Shown: positions 28,569-37,199, numbered from the stretch's first letter. The stretch: DNA of 52,432 nucleotides from Comamonadaceae bacterium (GCA_947450765.1 CANFXC010000014.1:1-52432), one strand, 5' to 3'. The notes: generated from the sequence alone by a model not told the origin. Program-made: numbers and translations.

Positions 28569-29183
28569 ATGCTGAAAAAATTTTTCACGGTCGCCGCTGT
28601 CGTCGCCACACTTTTGCTTGGCGCTTGTAAAGATCAGGCGAACCCGCCAACAGAAACCCAGGCCAGCGTCCAGCCAGTGTCAATCACCGCGATACAAGCG
28701 CAAGCCAAAGGTTTCAGCGTCGGCGTGCCCATGAGCGCACGCACGGTGTATGTCTTTTTTGATCCCCAATGCCCGCACTGCACGGCACTTTGGGAAGCTG
28801 CTAAACCGCTGAAAAATCAAATCCGCTTTGTGTGGATACCGGTTGGAATTCTCAACCCGTCGAGCACCGCGCAAGGCGCCACGATACTGGCAACGCCTGA
28901 TCCTGAGGCAGCAATGGATGCCCACGAGGCATCCATGAGCGCAAAAACAGGTGGCATCAGCGCCACACGCGACATTGACTCTCATAAAGCCGAGGTGGCC
29001 CAAAACACCCAATTGATGAACCGCTTCGGCTTTGCGTCGATCCCCACCATCGTGGTTTCACAAGCGCAAACCGGTGCAACCATCACCCATGAAGGCGCCA
29101 TGTCGACAGTTGCACTGGCCAGCTTTTTGGGATTGCAGTTGCCGGTTTCTACAAGCGCTGCGGTCTCCCCTCTCAAGCCTTGA
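28569..29183 (+). CDS. Thioredoxin-fold lipoprotein with a CPHC active site (DsbC/DsbG-like catalytic domain)
   Basis: Predicted 204-residue periplasmic thiol-disulfide protein. The signal peptide ends in a lipobox LGAC (Cys20). The redox motif C68-P-H-C71 follows VYVFFDPQ, and a cis-proline is found in FASIPTIVV. Unlike DsbC/DsbG there is hardly any N-terminal dimerisation domain, only about 40 residues, so it is probably monomeric or lipid-tethered. Its last 11 bases overlap the end of a convergent gene. It could be an oxidase, an isomerase or a reductase; the sequence does not decide this. Confidence 0.82.
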   Translation: MLKKFFTVAAVVATLLLGACKDQANPPTETQASVQPVSITAIQAQAKGFSVGVPMSARTVYVFFDPQCPHCTALWEAAKPLKNQIRFVWIPVGILNPSSTAQGATILATPDPEAAMDAHEASMSAKTGGISATRDIDSHKAEVAQNTQLMNRFGFASIPTIVVSQAQTGATITHEGAMSTVALASFLGLQLPVSTSAAVSPLKP

Positions 29184-30222
29184 AGCGTTCCTTGGCCAGG
29201 CGCGCGAACACATTCGTGAAAGTCTTGGCCAAATCAATCTTCTCGGCTTTGATGTCAGGATTGACACTGGCGAGAGCCCGCAAGGCCGTACGCGGGCTAT
29301 TCTCGGGCATCAGCCCATCGATTGAAATCGACTCACGCACTTGATCAAAAGACGCCAGGTACAAAGCCCTGTCCCCTAGCAGATATGAATCGGGCACGGT
29401 CTTGATGATGTCGCCGGGGCCCGCTGTTTGCAGCCACTTCAACCCGTGAACAAGGGCATTTGTCATGGCCTGACAGGTGTTTGGATTTTTCTGGATGAAC
29501 TCGCTTGCGCTGAAGAGACAAGCCGACGGCATCGGGCCACCAAAGACTTCGATCGTGCCTTTCAGGGTACGAGTCTCGGCGATGATCTTCACATCGCCCT
29601 TTTGCTCAAGCGTCGTCATGACAGGGTCGGTATGGCAGATAGCATCCATCTGCCCTGAGCGCAATGCCGCCAGCGCACTCGCCATCGTAGGCAGCTCCAC
29701 AAAACTCACGTCGCTCGGTTTCAGGTTGACCCGCGCCAGCGCCAGGCTGACCGTTAAGTAACTCCCAGAGCTGAGCGCCACGACGCCAAGCTTCTTACCC
29801 TTCAACTCCACCATATTTTTGTACTGCGGCATGTTGCGCACCGAAATGCCAAATGCGGTCTGAGGTGTTCGTGCCTGCATGACGAAGGCTTGAAACGAAT
29901 GGTTTTGAGACTGTAGCTCGATGGTCTTAGAAAAAGCACCGGAACAAACATCTGCCGTTCCGCTGACGACGGCTTGCGCTGCACGGACGCCCGTACCCCA
30001 ATCATTGATCTCCAAGTCCAGTCCTTCAGCCTTGAAGTAACCGAGTTGCTCGGCAATCGTCAACGGCAAATAACTGAGTGATGATTTACCACCAACAGAC
30101 ATGACGATTCGTGTCCGCTCCAGCTTCGGCTGAGCCGGTAGCGCAGGCAGGGCCAGCGACGTCGACAGAAAAAGCGCTGTTCTAGCCCATTGCCGCCGGG
30201 TTAAACCGTCTGCTCGCGTCAT
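29173..30222 (-). CDS. NMT1/SsuA-type ABC transporter substrate-binding protein, orphan
   Basis: Predicted 349-residue periplasmic receptor. The N-terminus LTRRQWARTALFLSTSLALP looks like a secretion signal with a twin-arginine-like start. The mature part has IAEQLGYFKAEGLDLEIND and the AQAVVSGTADVCSGAFS segment, typical of taurine/nitrate/thiamine-precursor receptors. ATG 30222 is chosen since the frame upstream (to 30381) covers a terminator hairpin. No permease or ATPase gene is adjacent, so the transporter partner is elsewhere or the protein has another role. It overlaps the convergent Dsb-like gene by 11 bases. Confidence 0.85.
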   Translation of the reverse strand: MTRADGLTRRQWARTALFLSTSLALPALPAQPKLERTRIVMSVGGKSSLSYLPLTIAEQLGYFKAEGLDLEINDWGTGVRAAQAVVSGTADVCSGAFSKTIELQSQNHSFQAFVMQARTPQTAFGISVRNMPQYKNMVELKGKKLGVVALSSGSYLTVSLALARVNLKPSDVSFVELPTMASALAALRSGQMDAICHTDPVMTTLEQKGDVKIIAETRTLKGTIEVFGGPMPSACLFSASEFIQKNPNTCQAMTNALVHGLKWLQTAGPGDIIKTVPDSYLLGDRALYLASFDQVRESISIDGLMPENSPRTALRALASVNPDIKAEKIDLAKTFTNVFARLAKERFKA

Positions 30223-30272
30223 CGTCTGCACCCTTTGAACTCTTGATCTTGGCGCCAGCGTAACCAGTCCAC

Positions 30273-30307
30273 AAAAAACCCGCATCGGGAACTTCCCGTG
30301 CGGGTTT
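30273..30307 (-). terminator. Rho-independent terminator behind the recR/MAPEG genes
   Basis: The arms AAACCCGCA (30276-30284) and TGCGGGTTT (30299-30307), extended by CGGGA/TCCCG inside with a single bulged base, form a long hairpin. On the minus strand it is followed by six T (30278-30273). It lies 43 bases past the stop of the MAPEG gene and should end the dnaX-ybaB-recR-MAPEG transcript. Confidence 0.9.
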
Positions 30308-30349
30308 GTACTCAAGCTGCCGATGAACTGTCCAGCGAGCAGCTCTGAT

Positions 30350-30760
30350 TTAGCGAAATCCTGCGAACAAAAGCGCGACATTGGTCAGCAAGGCCAGCAT
30401 CCAAACCACGCTTCGCAGATTGGCCTTGTTGGCCACATACGCGGCCACATAAGCCAGTCGCAACACAACAAAAACCAGCGCCAGTGCATCGACGTACCAC
30501 TGTGACGCCTGCAGCTGATGCGCAATGATGACGGCTGCAAAAAAGAAAGGCAGTGCCTCAAAGGTGTTGGCTTGGGCGTTGTTGGCACGCGCCCGCCATT
30601 CGGTCTGGCGCAACAGCCAATTGCGCGGATCGGCGTTGTCATACCCGCCCTCACCCGGCGGCGTGCGCATCATGCCGGACTTGGCGATGCCAGCGCAGAC
30701 CACGGGCAACAAGGCCATCGCCAGCACACACCAATAAGCGATTGTAAAATTTGGAAGCAT
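30350..30760 (-). CDS. MAPEG-family membrane protein
   Basis: Predicted 136-residue protein with four hydrophobic helices (about residues 5-25, 67-85, 88-108, 113-133). The pattern RANNAQANTFEALPFFFAAV after the first helix and the RLAYVAAYV stretch fit the MAPEG family (membrane glutathione-dependent/eicosanoid-type proteins). Bacterial members of this subgroup have no settled function. It follows recR after 26 bases and is the last gene before the terminator at 30273-30307. Confidence 0.85.
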   Translation of the reverse strand: MLPNFTIAYWCVLAMALLPVVCAGIAKSGMMRTPPGEGGYDNADPRNWLLRQTEWRARANNAQANTFEALPFFFAAVIIAHQLQASQWYVDALALVFVVLRLAYVAAYVANKANLRSVVWMLALLTNVALLFAGFR

Positions 30761-30786
30761 GATTTTTTAACGCCTTTCAGTCCTGT

Positions 30787-31413
30787 TTATCGTCTGTCGA
30801 CAAGCGCATGGGCGATGGTGCCCAGATCGACGTATTCGAGTTCGCTGCCCACCGGCACACCGCGCGCCAACCGTGTGACCTGCACGCCGCGACTTTTCAA
30901 CGCCTGCGCAATCACGTGCGCCGTGGCTTCGCCTTCTGCAGTGAAATTGGTTGCCAAAATCACTTCTTGAACTTCGCGCTCATTCGCTGGCAAGTGTTCG
31001 CCTTGTGCGTCTCTGGGAACGACGCGGTCAAACAGTTTTTTCAGCCCGATCTCGTTCGGCCCAACGCCGTCGAGCGGGCTCAACTTGCCCATCAACACAA
31101 AGTACAAGCCGCGATAAGCCAGCGTGCGTTCAAGCGCCGCCTGATCCGCTGGCGTTTCAACCACGCACAGCTGACTGCGGTCGCGCTGCGGGTTTTGGCA
31201 AGTGATGCAAACCTCTTGCTCAGTCAGCGTGTTGCAGAGCGCGCAATGCTTGACGCTGTGCACAGCATGCTCAAGCGCCTTGGCAATTTGCAGGGCACCG
31301 GGCTTGTCGTTTTGCAGCAGATGAAAAGCCATGCGTGCAGCCGACTTCAGGCCAACACCGGGCAAGCGGCGCAAGGCTTGCGTCAAACCCTCTAGCGCAT
31401 TCGAATCAGCCAT
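30787..31413 (-). CDS. recR: Recombination mediator protein RecR
   Basis: RecFOR-pathway protein that loads RecA at gaps. 208 residues. An N-terminal helix-hairpin-helix ([20 protein letters not shown]) is followed by the four-cysteine zinc motif ([17 protein letters not shown]) and a Toprim domain ([30 protein letters not shown]). ATG 31413 is used; a TTG directly before it opens the frame by one codon. It belongs to the dnaX-ybaB-recR operon. RecFOR here coexists with an AddAB-like enzyme at 44199-50053. Confidence 0.97.
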   Translation of the reverse strand: MADSNALEGLTQALRRLPGVGLKSAARMAFHLLQNDKPGALQIAKALEHAVHSVKHCALCNTLTEQEVCITCQNPQRDRSQLCVVETPADQAALERTLAYRGLYFVLMGKLSPLDGVGPNEIGLKKLFDRVVPRDAQGEHLPANEREVQEVILATNFTAEGEATAHVIAQALKSRGVQVTRLARGVPVGSELEYVDLGTIAHALVDRR

Positions 31414-31459
31414 CAACAGGCGGCCTGTAGCAGATGCGCCAACAGCGCCCGATGAGCCA

Positions 31460-31795
31460 TCAGAACGGCAGCTTCATGCCGCCGGGCAAAGCCGGCATGC
31501 CAGCGGTGATCTTGCCCATTTTCTCCTGGCTCAAGTCTTCAGCTTTGCGCACCGCTGCGTTGAAGGCTGCCGCCACCAAGTCTTCCAACATGTCTTTGTC
31601 ATCAGCCACCAGCAAGCTGGCATCAATCTCGACACGTTTGACATCGTGTTTGCAGGTCATCGTGACCTTGACCAAGCCAGCACCAGCTTCAGCGGTGACT
31701 TCAATAAAAGCCAGCTCATCTTGTGCTTTTTTCAGGTTGTCTTGCATGGCTTGCGCCTGCTTCATGAGGCCAGCGAGTTGTCCTTTGTTGAACAT
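31460..31795 (-). CDS. YbaB/EbfC nucleoid-associated protein
   Basis: Small DNA-binding protein of 111 residues that forms dimers. The N-terminal helix [20 protein letters not shown] and the central [18 protein letters not shown] and [18 protein letters not shown] match the family. The C-terminal tail [13 protein letters not shown] is typical. It sits between dnaX (53-base gap) and recR (46-base gap), the usual arrangement in proteobacteria, implying a role in replication or recombination intermediates. Confidence 0.96.
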   Translation of the reverse strand: MFNKGQLAGLMKQAQAMQDNLKKAQDELAFIEVTAEAGAGLVKVTMTCKHDVKRVEIDASLLVADDKDMLEDLVAAAFNAAVRKAEDLSQEKMGKITAGMPALPGGMKLPF

Positions 31796-31848
31796 ATTTG
31801 ATTCCTTGGTAAATGGGTCTGAAGAGGGGTCTTGACAGCGTCACTTGA

Positions 31849-33759
31849 TCATATCGGCTTGGCCGATACTGAAGTCGATGTGGGTGCCAATGTCGGGACC
31901 AGCGGACGGATGCTGCCGGGCACAACGCGGGCACCCCATTGGCGCACCATATCTTGCACAAAAGGATCATTTTCAATGACCTCTTCGGCTTGCCGCTGGC
32001 GCTCGGTTTGAGCCGCTGTGTTGCGACGCGCAGGCGTGTCGGTCACAGCGCCGACTTCCACCATCAATCGAGTGAGTGCCGGCGCAGCGGCTGCATCTGG
32101 CAGCGCATGCAGACTTTGAATAGCTTGCAGTAACTTGTCGCAAGCACCGGCATGGTTGAGCGACTGGCGCTCGACCCGCAAGGTCCAGACACCATCGGCC
32201 TGCGACTGCAACTCAGACTGCAACGCCAACTCACGCACCAGCGCTGCGATCAGCTCCGCGCCGACCAGCCCTTGCACCAGCGCAGCCCAATCGTCGCCGA
32301 GCGGCGTGGCCTGCAAAGGTGTGGTTTTTTCAGCGCTCACGCTGGCGTTGCTGATCGTCGGGGTTTGCAGCGAAGGCGCCTGCGGTTCAGGGGCAGGCGA
32401 GATGGCACTTTCGACGAACTCGACTTCTGCGGACAAGGACGCAGAAGCGGCAGGCGGCGTCGGTAGCAAAGCTCTCGATGTTGGTGCTGGTGCTGGTTCA
32501 GCGACTACGCGCACAACGGGTGGCGTGTAGTAGTACGGCGGTGCCGACGCAACAGTCTGCGGCGGCGAAACCGGCACAGGTGCCGCAGGACGCGGCTCAG
32601 TCTGCGGCTTTTTTGAGGGCTCGACGGCACCCCGCGATTCAGCTGCACCTGTAGCGCGTTTGAAAGGCAGCAGTCGCAGCAACACCATGGTCAGCGCAGC
32701 GTACTCATCAGGGGCCAGCCCCAGCTCGCCCCGGCCGTGCAAACACAGGCTGTAGAGCAACTGGGTTTCATCGGCCGGCAGCAACTGCGCCAGACGCGCA
32801 GTTTCAGACACATCAGGATCACTCGCATCGTCACTCGCACCGATGCCTGGGACAGCCTGCAACACCGCCATGCGCTGCAACACGCTGGTCATTTCTTCCA
32901 GCGTGGAGGCTGCGCTCAAGCCGTTCAGGCGCAACACCTCTGACATCTCCACAATACTTTTGCCGTCGCCACGCGCCAAGGCGTCGAGCAGCTGATACAC
33001 ATAACTGCGGTCAACGCTGCCGAGCATCTGGCGCACACCGGCTTCGACCAGCGCGCCCGAGCCAAAAGCAATCGCTTGGTCGGTCAGCGACAGCGCATCG
33101 CGCATGGAGCCGCGTGCAGCGCGGGCCAGCAAGCGCAGGGCCTGCGGCTCAGCCGCGACGCCTTCGGCGGCCAGCACCTGGACCAGATGTTCCAAAATGG
33201 TTTCAGGTGCCATCGGCCGCAAATTGAATTGCAGGCAACGCGACAACACCGTGGCGGGCACTTTTTGGGGATCGGTCGTGGCCAGCACGAACTTGAGATA
33301 AGCCGGCGGCTCCTCCAGCGTCTTCAACATGGCATTGAAAGCCGTGTTGGTGAGCATGTGAACCTCGTCAATCATGAACACTTTGAAGCGGCCAACAACA
33401 GGCTTATAAACCGCTTGTTCTAGCAACTGAGCGATCTCGTCGACACCGCGATTCGAGGCTGCATCGAGCTCGGTGTAATCGACAAAACGCCCACTGTCGA
33501 TGTCCGTGCAAGCCTCACAAACACCGCAAGGCGTGGCCGTGATGTCGCCCGTGCCGTCAGGGCCGGTGCAGTTGAGCGACTTGGCCAGAATCCGCGACAC
33601 CGTGGTCTTGCCAACACCGCGCGTGCCGGTGAACAAATACGCATGGTGCAGGCGCTGTGTGCCCAAGGCATTGCTCAAAGCCTGAACTACATGCGACTGC
33701 CCGACCATTTCCGAAAAATTCTTGGGGCGGTATTTGCGAGCAAGGACGAGATAGGACAT
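31849..33759 (-). CDS. dnaX: DNA polymerase III subunit tau (and predicted gamma by frameshifting)
   Basis: Clamp-loader ATPase of 636 residues. The AAA+ domain has Walker A GTRGVGKTT (residues 45-53), a zinc site with cysteines C64, C78, C81 and C84, Walker B MIDEVHML and the sensor ATTDPQK. The oligomerisation domain runs to about residue 365; then comes a Pro/Ala-rich linker (about 370-470) and the tau-specific C-terminal part that contacts DnaB and polymerase. Codons 382-384 (TCA AAA AAG) hold an A-AAA-AAG slippery heptamer. A -1 shift would add Ala-Ala-Asp and stop, giving a product of about 387 residues that contains just the clamp-loader domains, as for E. coli gamma. It heads the dnaX-ybaB-recR operon and diverges from the SRP RNA gene. 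Confidence 0.97.
   Translation of the reverse strand: MSYLVLARKYRPKNFSEMVGQSHVVQALSNALGTQRLHHAYLFTGTRGVGKTTVSRILAKSLNCTGPDGTGDITATPCGVCEACTDIDSGRFVDYTELDAASNRGVDEIAQLLEQAVYKPVVGRFKVFMIDEVHMLTNTAFNAMLKTLEEPPAYLKFVLATTDPQKVPATVLSRCLQFNLRPMAPETILEHLVQVLAAEGVAAEPQALRLLARAARGSMRDALSLTDQAIAFGSGALVEAGVRQMLGSVDRSYVYQLLDALARGDGKSIVEMSEVLRLNGLSAASTLEEMTSVLQRMAVLQAVPGIGASDDASDPDVSETARLAQLLPADETQLLYSLCLHGRGELGLAPDEYAALTMVLLRLLPFKRATGAAESRGAVEPSKKPQTEPRPAAPVPVSPPQTVASAPPYYYTPPVVRVVAEPAPAPTSRALLPTPPAASASLSAEVEFVESAISPAPEPQAPSLQTPTISNASVSAEKTTPLQATPLGDDWAALVQGLVGAELIAALVRELALQSELQSQADGVWTLRVERQSLNHAGACDKLLQAIQSLHALPDAAAAPALTRLMVEVGAVTDTPARRNTAAQTERQRQAEEVIENDPFVQDMVRQWGARVVPGSIRPLVPTLAPTSTSVSAKPI
32582..32616 (-). 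other. Predicted programmed -1 frameshift site in dnaX
   Basis: On the coding (minus) strand the in-frame heptamer A AAA AAG occupies 32614-32608. In the -1 frame the next codons are GCC GCA GAC TGA, with the stop at 32599-32597. Immediately behind the heptamer GCCGCAG (32608-32602) can pair with CTGCGGC (32588-32582), and a further short hairpin GGCAC/GTGCC follows at 32584-32573. A G-rich, Shine-Dalgarno-like GGGG lies about 14 bases upstream. The heptamer and its phase are the same as in E. coli dnaX, where frameshifting to make gamma is established; its use here is inferred. Confidence 0.75.
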
Positions 33760-33833
33760 GCCGGCATTCTAAAGTGCCCGCAAAATCACCCTGCAAATCA
33801 GTGGGGTGGTGCTCACGCGCGGGGCAAGTCCAT

Positions 33834-33839
33834 TACAAT
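33834..33839 (+). promoter_or_regulatory. ffs: -10 box of the SRP RNA gene
   Basis: TACAAT, 5 of 6 matches to the sigma70 -10 consensus, lies 7-8 bases before the inferred 5' end of the 4.5S RNA. No good -35 box was found at the right distance. Confidence 0.55.
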
Positions 33840-33846
33840 TCAACGT

Positions 33847-33945
33847 GACGGGCCTCCCCGCATGGTGAAGCGGCCAACCGGGTCAGATGGGGAACCAAGC
33901 AGCCCTAACTGTGGAGCCAGTGCCGGGGTCGGGCTCGTCACCTTT
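33847..33945 (+). ncRNA. ffs: 4.5S signal recognition particle RNA
   Basis: RNA core of the SRP that binds Ffh and FtsY for membrane targeting. The conserved apical domain is visible: GGTCAG (33881-33886), then GGAA, then AAGCAGCC (33897-33904), the symmetric and asymmetric internal loops bound by Ffh. The ends can pair over the long stem (CCTCCCCGCA at 33853-33862 with TGCCGGGG at 33921-33928 and beyond). A T-rich stretch follows (33943-33950), probably the terminator. A gene divergent from dnaX is a common location in beta-proteobacteria. Exact ends are approximate by a few bases. The rest of the 323-base gap (33946-34082) has no gene that I see. Confidence 0.85.
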
Positions 33946-34082
33946 TTCTTACGAAATGAGCATTCATGCAGGTTCCCAGAGTGGGAGCCTAAAAAGAAGG
34001 CACTTTTGTAACACCTGCCTGTAACACCATACCCATCGGCCGCTCTGGTACGCCCCTCACCAAACGCTCATCCCCAGACGCT

Positions 34083-35060
34083 TTATTCCGCCTTGATGCC
34101 CGCCGATTTGATCAGTTGTCCCCACTTTTCTACTTCCGATTTTTGAAAAGTAGCAAAGGCCTCTGGCGTTACTCCAGACGGCAGAACGCCCATCTTCTCA
34201 AGGCGTGACAGCGTTTCTGGCTCCTTGAGAATCGCTGCGATTTCTGTATGCAAGCGGCTCACCACGGACTTCGGCGTTCCAGCCGGCGCGTAAACCGCCT
34301 GCCATGCCTGCACTTCGTAGCCGGGCACGCCGGACTCGATCATGGTCGGGACGTTGGGCAGACTGGCCAAGCGTTTTGACGAGGTCACCGCCAACGCACG
34401 CACCGATCCACTCTGAATATGGGAGAAGACGGTAGGGCCTTCAAACATCATCGGAACTTGCCCTGAAATCACGTCCTGCAACGCAGGGCTGCGCGCGTAA
34501 GGCACATGAATCATCTTGATGCCAGCAATTTTCTGGAACAGCTCGCCGGACAAGTGCTGCGTGGTGCCAATGCCCGAAGATGCATAAGCCAGCGTACCCG
34601 GACTGGCCTTGGCCGCAGCCATGATGTCCGCCACACTTTTATACGGGCTGTTGGCAGGGACCACCAACACATTGGCATTCATACCAATGATCGTGATCGG
34701 CTCGAAAGATTTGACCGCGTCGTATTGCACATTGGATTGCAGATTCGGGCTGATCGCATGCGAGGCGATACTGGCGCCCAAAATGGTGTAGCCGTCGGCA
34801 GGCGCCTTGGCCACGTAGGCAGAACCGACCATGCCGGTCGCGCCGGCCTTGTTGTCAACCAAGACTGGCACCTTCAAGGACTCAGACAATTTCTGCGCAA
34901 TGATGCGCCCGAGTGTGTCTGTGTTGCTGCCTGCAGGGAAGGCCGCAACATAGGTGATGGGTCGGCTCGGCCAAGCGGTCTGCGCTACGGACTGCGCACT
35001 GATACCCGCAAGGGCCACGAGAGCCAGTGCCAGAGGGAAGGTCTTGCTGTAGTGGGTCAT
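34083..35060 (-). CDS. Bug/TctC-family periplasmic substrate-binding protein (3 of 4)
   Basis: Predicted 325-residue secreted receptor. The signal peptide ends at about SVAQTAW; WPSRPITYVAAFPAGSNTD is a variant of the carboxylate-binding loop, with AAFPAGSN in place of the usual VPFPPGGx, so the ligand may differ from that of the other Bug proteins here. It continues with DNKAGATGMVGSAYVAK and YASSGIGTTQHLSGELF. It is the last gene of the enolase-aldolase-bug operon on the minus strand, 32 bases after the DapA-like gene. No membrane partner genes are nearby. Confidence 0.9.
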   Translation of the reverse strand: MTHYSKTFPLALALVALAGISAQSVAQTAWPSRPITYVAAFPAGSNTDTLGRIIAQKLSESLKVPVLVDNKAGATGMVGSAYVAKAPADGYTILGASIASHAISPNLQSNVQYDAVKSFEPITIIGMNANVLVVPANSPYKSVADIMAAAKASPGTLAYASSGIGTTQHLSGELFQKIAGIKMIHVPYARSPALQDVISGQVPMMFEGPTVFSHIQSGSVRALAVTSSKRLASLPNVPTMIESGVPGYEVQAWQAVYAPAGTPKSVVSRLHTEIAAILKEPETLSRLEKMGVLPSGVTPEAFATFQKSEVEKWGQLIKSAGIKAE

Positions 35061-35092
35061 GTTGTCTCTTTATTTTTTTTGAAAACAGAGGT

Positions 35093-36010
35093 TCAGAGTC
35101 CGGGCATCTGAAAGCCGATCGCATCCAACGATTCGAACAACGCTGCTTCCTGCGCCGTGTTCATTTCAACCAACGGCGGCCTGACCGTTCTCCAAGCGCT
35201 GTGCTGGCTGTACCGGGCGACTGCAGCCTTCATGGCCGGAATCATGGCGTACTGCTGGAAGACTGCGCGGGTTCCGTCCAGCGCAGTCTGTTGTGCGTCG
35301 GCGTCTGCCGCTTGCCACGATTTGAAAAGCGCCACCATCGGCGCCGGGTTGACGTTGCCAGTCGCGGTGATGCAGCCCGCCCCGCCAGCCCGCAGCGTGC
35401 GCAGCAGAAACACTTCACTGCCGGCGAAGACATCAAAGCCCTCGGGCTGGAACTGCCTGAGCATGGCTTCGGTATTAGTCCAGTCACCCGAACTGTCCTT
35501 GATACCGGCAATCGCTGTCGGGTAAGCCTTCAGCAAGCGCTCGATCAGCGCCAAGCTGATGGGCACTTGGGCGACAGGCGGAATGTGATACAGGTAAATG
35601 CGCAAGCGGCTATCGCCCACGCGCTCGATCACCTCGGCGAAATGGCGGAACAAACCTTCATCTGAGACGCCTTTGTAATAAAACGGCGGCAGCATCAGCA
35701 CACCACCGACACCGGCACTCGTCGCATGCCGCGTCAACTCGACGGTGTCCGTCAGCGAACAGCAACCGGTGCCGGGCATCAAGCGCGCAGCTGGCACACC
35801 GGCTTCAAGCAGGGCATCCAGCAGCTGCCGCCGCTCACCGACGGAGAGCGAGTTGGCTTCGGAGTTGGTGCCAAAAACGGCCAGCCCGACTTCGCTGTTG
35901 ATGAGCCACTGGCAATGACGCACGAAGGCCTGCGTGTCGGGACTCAGGTCTGTTTTGAAAGGTGTCAGTACTGGCGAAAAAATGCCGCCGAGTTTGTGTT
36001 GAATAGCCAT
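35093..36010 (-). CDS. DapA-family class I aldolase/dehydratase
   Basis: Predicted 305-residue TIM-barrel enzyme. Schiff-base Lys171 is in AGIKDSSGD, and the partner Tyr141 is in YLYHIPP. The DapA loop GTTGE is replaced by GTNSEA (residues 48-52), which argues against lysine biosynthesis and for a catabolic relative such as a 2-keto-3-deoxy sugar-acid aldolase or dehydratase. It follows the enolase-superfamily gene after 25 bases and precedes a Bug gene. A dehydratase next to a DapA-type aldolase is the standard pairing for sugar-acid breakdown to pyruvate and an aldehyde. The substrate is not determined. Confidence 0.87.
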   Translation of the reverse strand: MAIQHKLGGIFSPVLTPFKTDLSPDTQAFVRHCQWLINSEVGLAVFGTNSEANSLSVGERRQLLDALLEAGVPAARLMPGTGCCSLTDTVELTRHATSAGVGGVLMLPPFYYKGVSDEGLFRHFAEVIERVGDSRLRIYLYHIPPVAQVPISLALIERLLKAYPTAIAGIKDSSGDWTNTEAMLRQFQPEGFDVFAGSEVFLLRTLRAGGAGCITATGNVNPAPMVALFKSWQAADADAQQTALDGTRAVFQQYAMIPAMKAAVARYSQHSAWRTVRPPLVEMNTAQEAALFESLDAIGFQMPGL

Positions 36011-36035
36011 GAAAATTCCTTGAAATGATGTTGCT

Positions 36036-37199
36036 TTAAGCCCAAGGGCCTGAGGCGTACTGGTTCAACATGTCTTCACGCAAACGAAAACCAAGACCCG
36101 GTGTGGTCGGGACGACGAGCTCACCATCGCGAACTTCAAGCTGCGTATCCACCAGACGGCGGAAATTTAAAACTTGGTCATCGGCGAAAAATTCGGCGTA
36201 CTGTGCATTCGGCGTTGACGCCACCAGGTGCACGTGAAGATCATGAAACCAATGCGGGCACATGGCGACACCGAAGCTGGCAGCGGTGGCCGCAATTTTT
36301 CGAAACTCGGTGATGCCACCGCAGACAGCAGCGTCCGTCTGCAGGATGGCAGCAGCGCGCTTTTCGATCAATTCCTTATGGCGCCAGCGGCCCGCTTCAA
36401 TCTCACCGGTGGCCACCATGACCCGCGTGCGCTTGGCCAATTCAGCGTGGTTCTCAATGTCATCTGGGCCGAAGGGTTCTTCAATCCAGTACGGATTGCT
36501 GGGCTCGTAGCGCTTCATGTATTCCATGGCGGTAGAAACGTCTTGCCACGCGTTGTTGGCATCCAGTGTCAACACGATGTCGTCACCGATCGCCTCGCGC
36601 ACGGCGCGTATGCGCGCCTCCTCACTTTTCAGACTGCCGCGGCCCACCTTCATCTTGACGGCTTTGAAACCCATGTTCACGTACGACACCATTTCCTGGG
36701 CCAACTTGTCGGGCGTCTTGCCTTCCAGGTAATAACCACCACTGGCATAGGCTGGGACAGAGGTCTGACCAGTGCCACCCAAGTACTGACTCAGAGGCAA
36801 ACCGGCAGCACGTGCGTTGCGATCCCACAGCGCCACATCGACGATGGACAGCGCACGCATGACAGAACCGGCGCGGCCATGGAGCAAGGTGTCCTGGTAC
36901 ATCTCGCTCCATAGGCCCTCCACGTTCAGTGCGTTTTTACCCAAGAGAACAGGTGCCAGCAGGATCTGAACGGCACTGGCCACCAAGCTGCCGCCGCGGC
37001 TGCCGCCGTAGCAAAAGCCCTGCCCTTCATGACCGTCCTCGGTCCGAATCCGGACCACCACATAGTCGCGTGCAAAGACTTGACGCGTCGAAAAAGAGGT
37101 GGGCGTGTCAAGCGGAATGGTGACTGTCCGGGCTTCGACAGAGATGATCCTGGATGCGGGATGACTGGCGTTGGTGGTAGTGTTTGCGCTGATGGCCAT
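36036..37199 (-). CDS. Enolase-superfamily dehydratase, mandelate racemase group
   Basis: Predicted 387-residue enzyme. The complete mandelate-racemase catalytic set is visible: K182-x-K184 (KMKVG), Mg ligands D213 (DANN), E240 (WIEEP) and E266 (ATGE), D289, and general base H316 (CPHWFHD). The spacing equals that of mandelate racemase with an offset of 18-19 residues throughout. Members of this group with a KxK motif include acid-sugar dehydratases (galactarate, talarate, glucarate and others) and racemases. ATG 37199 is chosen; starts at 37223 and 37265 would run into the regulatory region. It is the first gene of an operon with a DapA-like aldolase and a Bug protein, and it diverges from lysR, its likely regulator. 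Confidence 0.88.
   Translation of the reverse strand: MAISANTTTNASHPASRIISVEARTVTIPLDTPTSFSTRQVFARDYVVVRIRTEDGHEGQGFCYGGSRGGSLVASAVQILLAPVLLGKNALNVEGLWSEMYQDTLLHGRAGSVMRALSIVDVALWDRNARAAGLPLSQYLGGTGQTSVPAYASGGYYLEGKTPDKLAQEMVSYVNMGFKAVKMKVGRGSLKSEEARIRAVREAIGDDIVLTLDANNAWQDVSTAMEYMKRYEPSNPYWIEEPFGPDDIENHAELAKRTRVMVATGEIEAGRWRHKELIEKRAAAILQTDAAVCGGITEFRKIAATAASFGVAMCPHWFHDLHVHLVASTPNAQYAEFFADDQVLNFRRLVDTQLEVRDGELVVPTTPGLGFRLREDMLNQYASGPWA

Noticed and set aside
31459-31849. Frameshift or gap between dnaX and ybaB/recR
   Set aside because: All three genes are intact and spaced as in other proteobacteria.
33974-33993. Hairpin GGTTCCCA/TGGGAGCC downstream of the SRP RNA as terminator
   Set aside because: No T-tract follows on either strand and one pair is a mismatch; the T-run directly behind the RNA is the more likely end.
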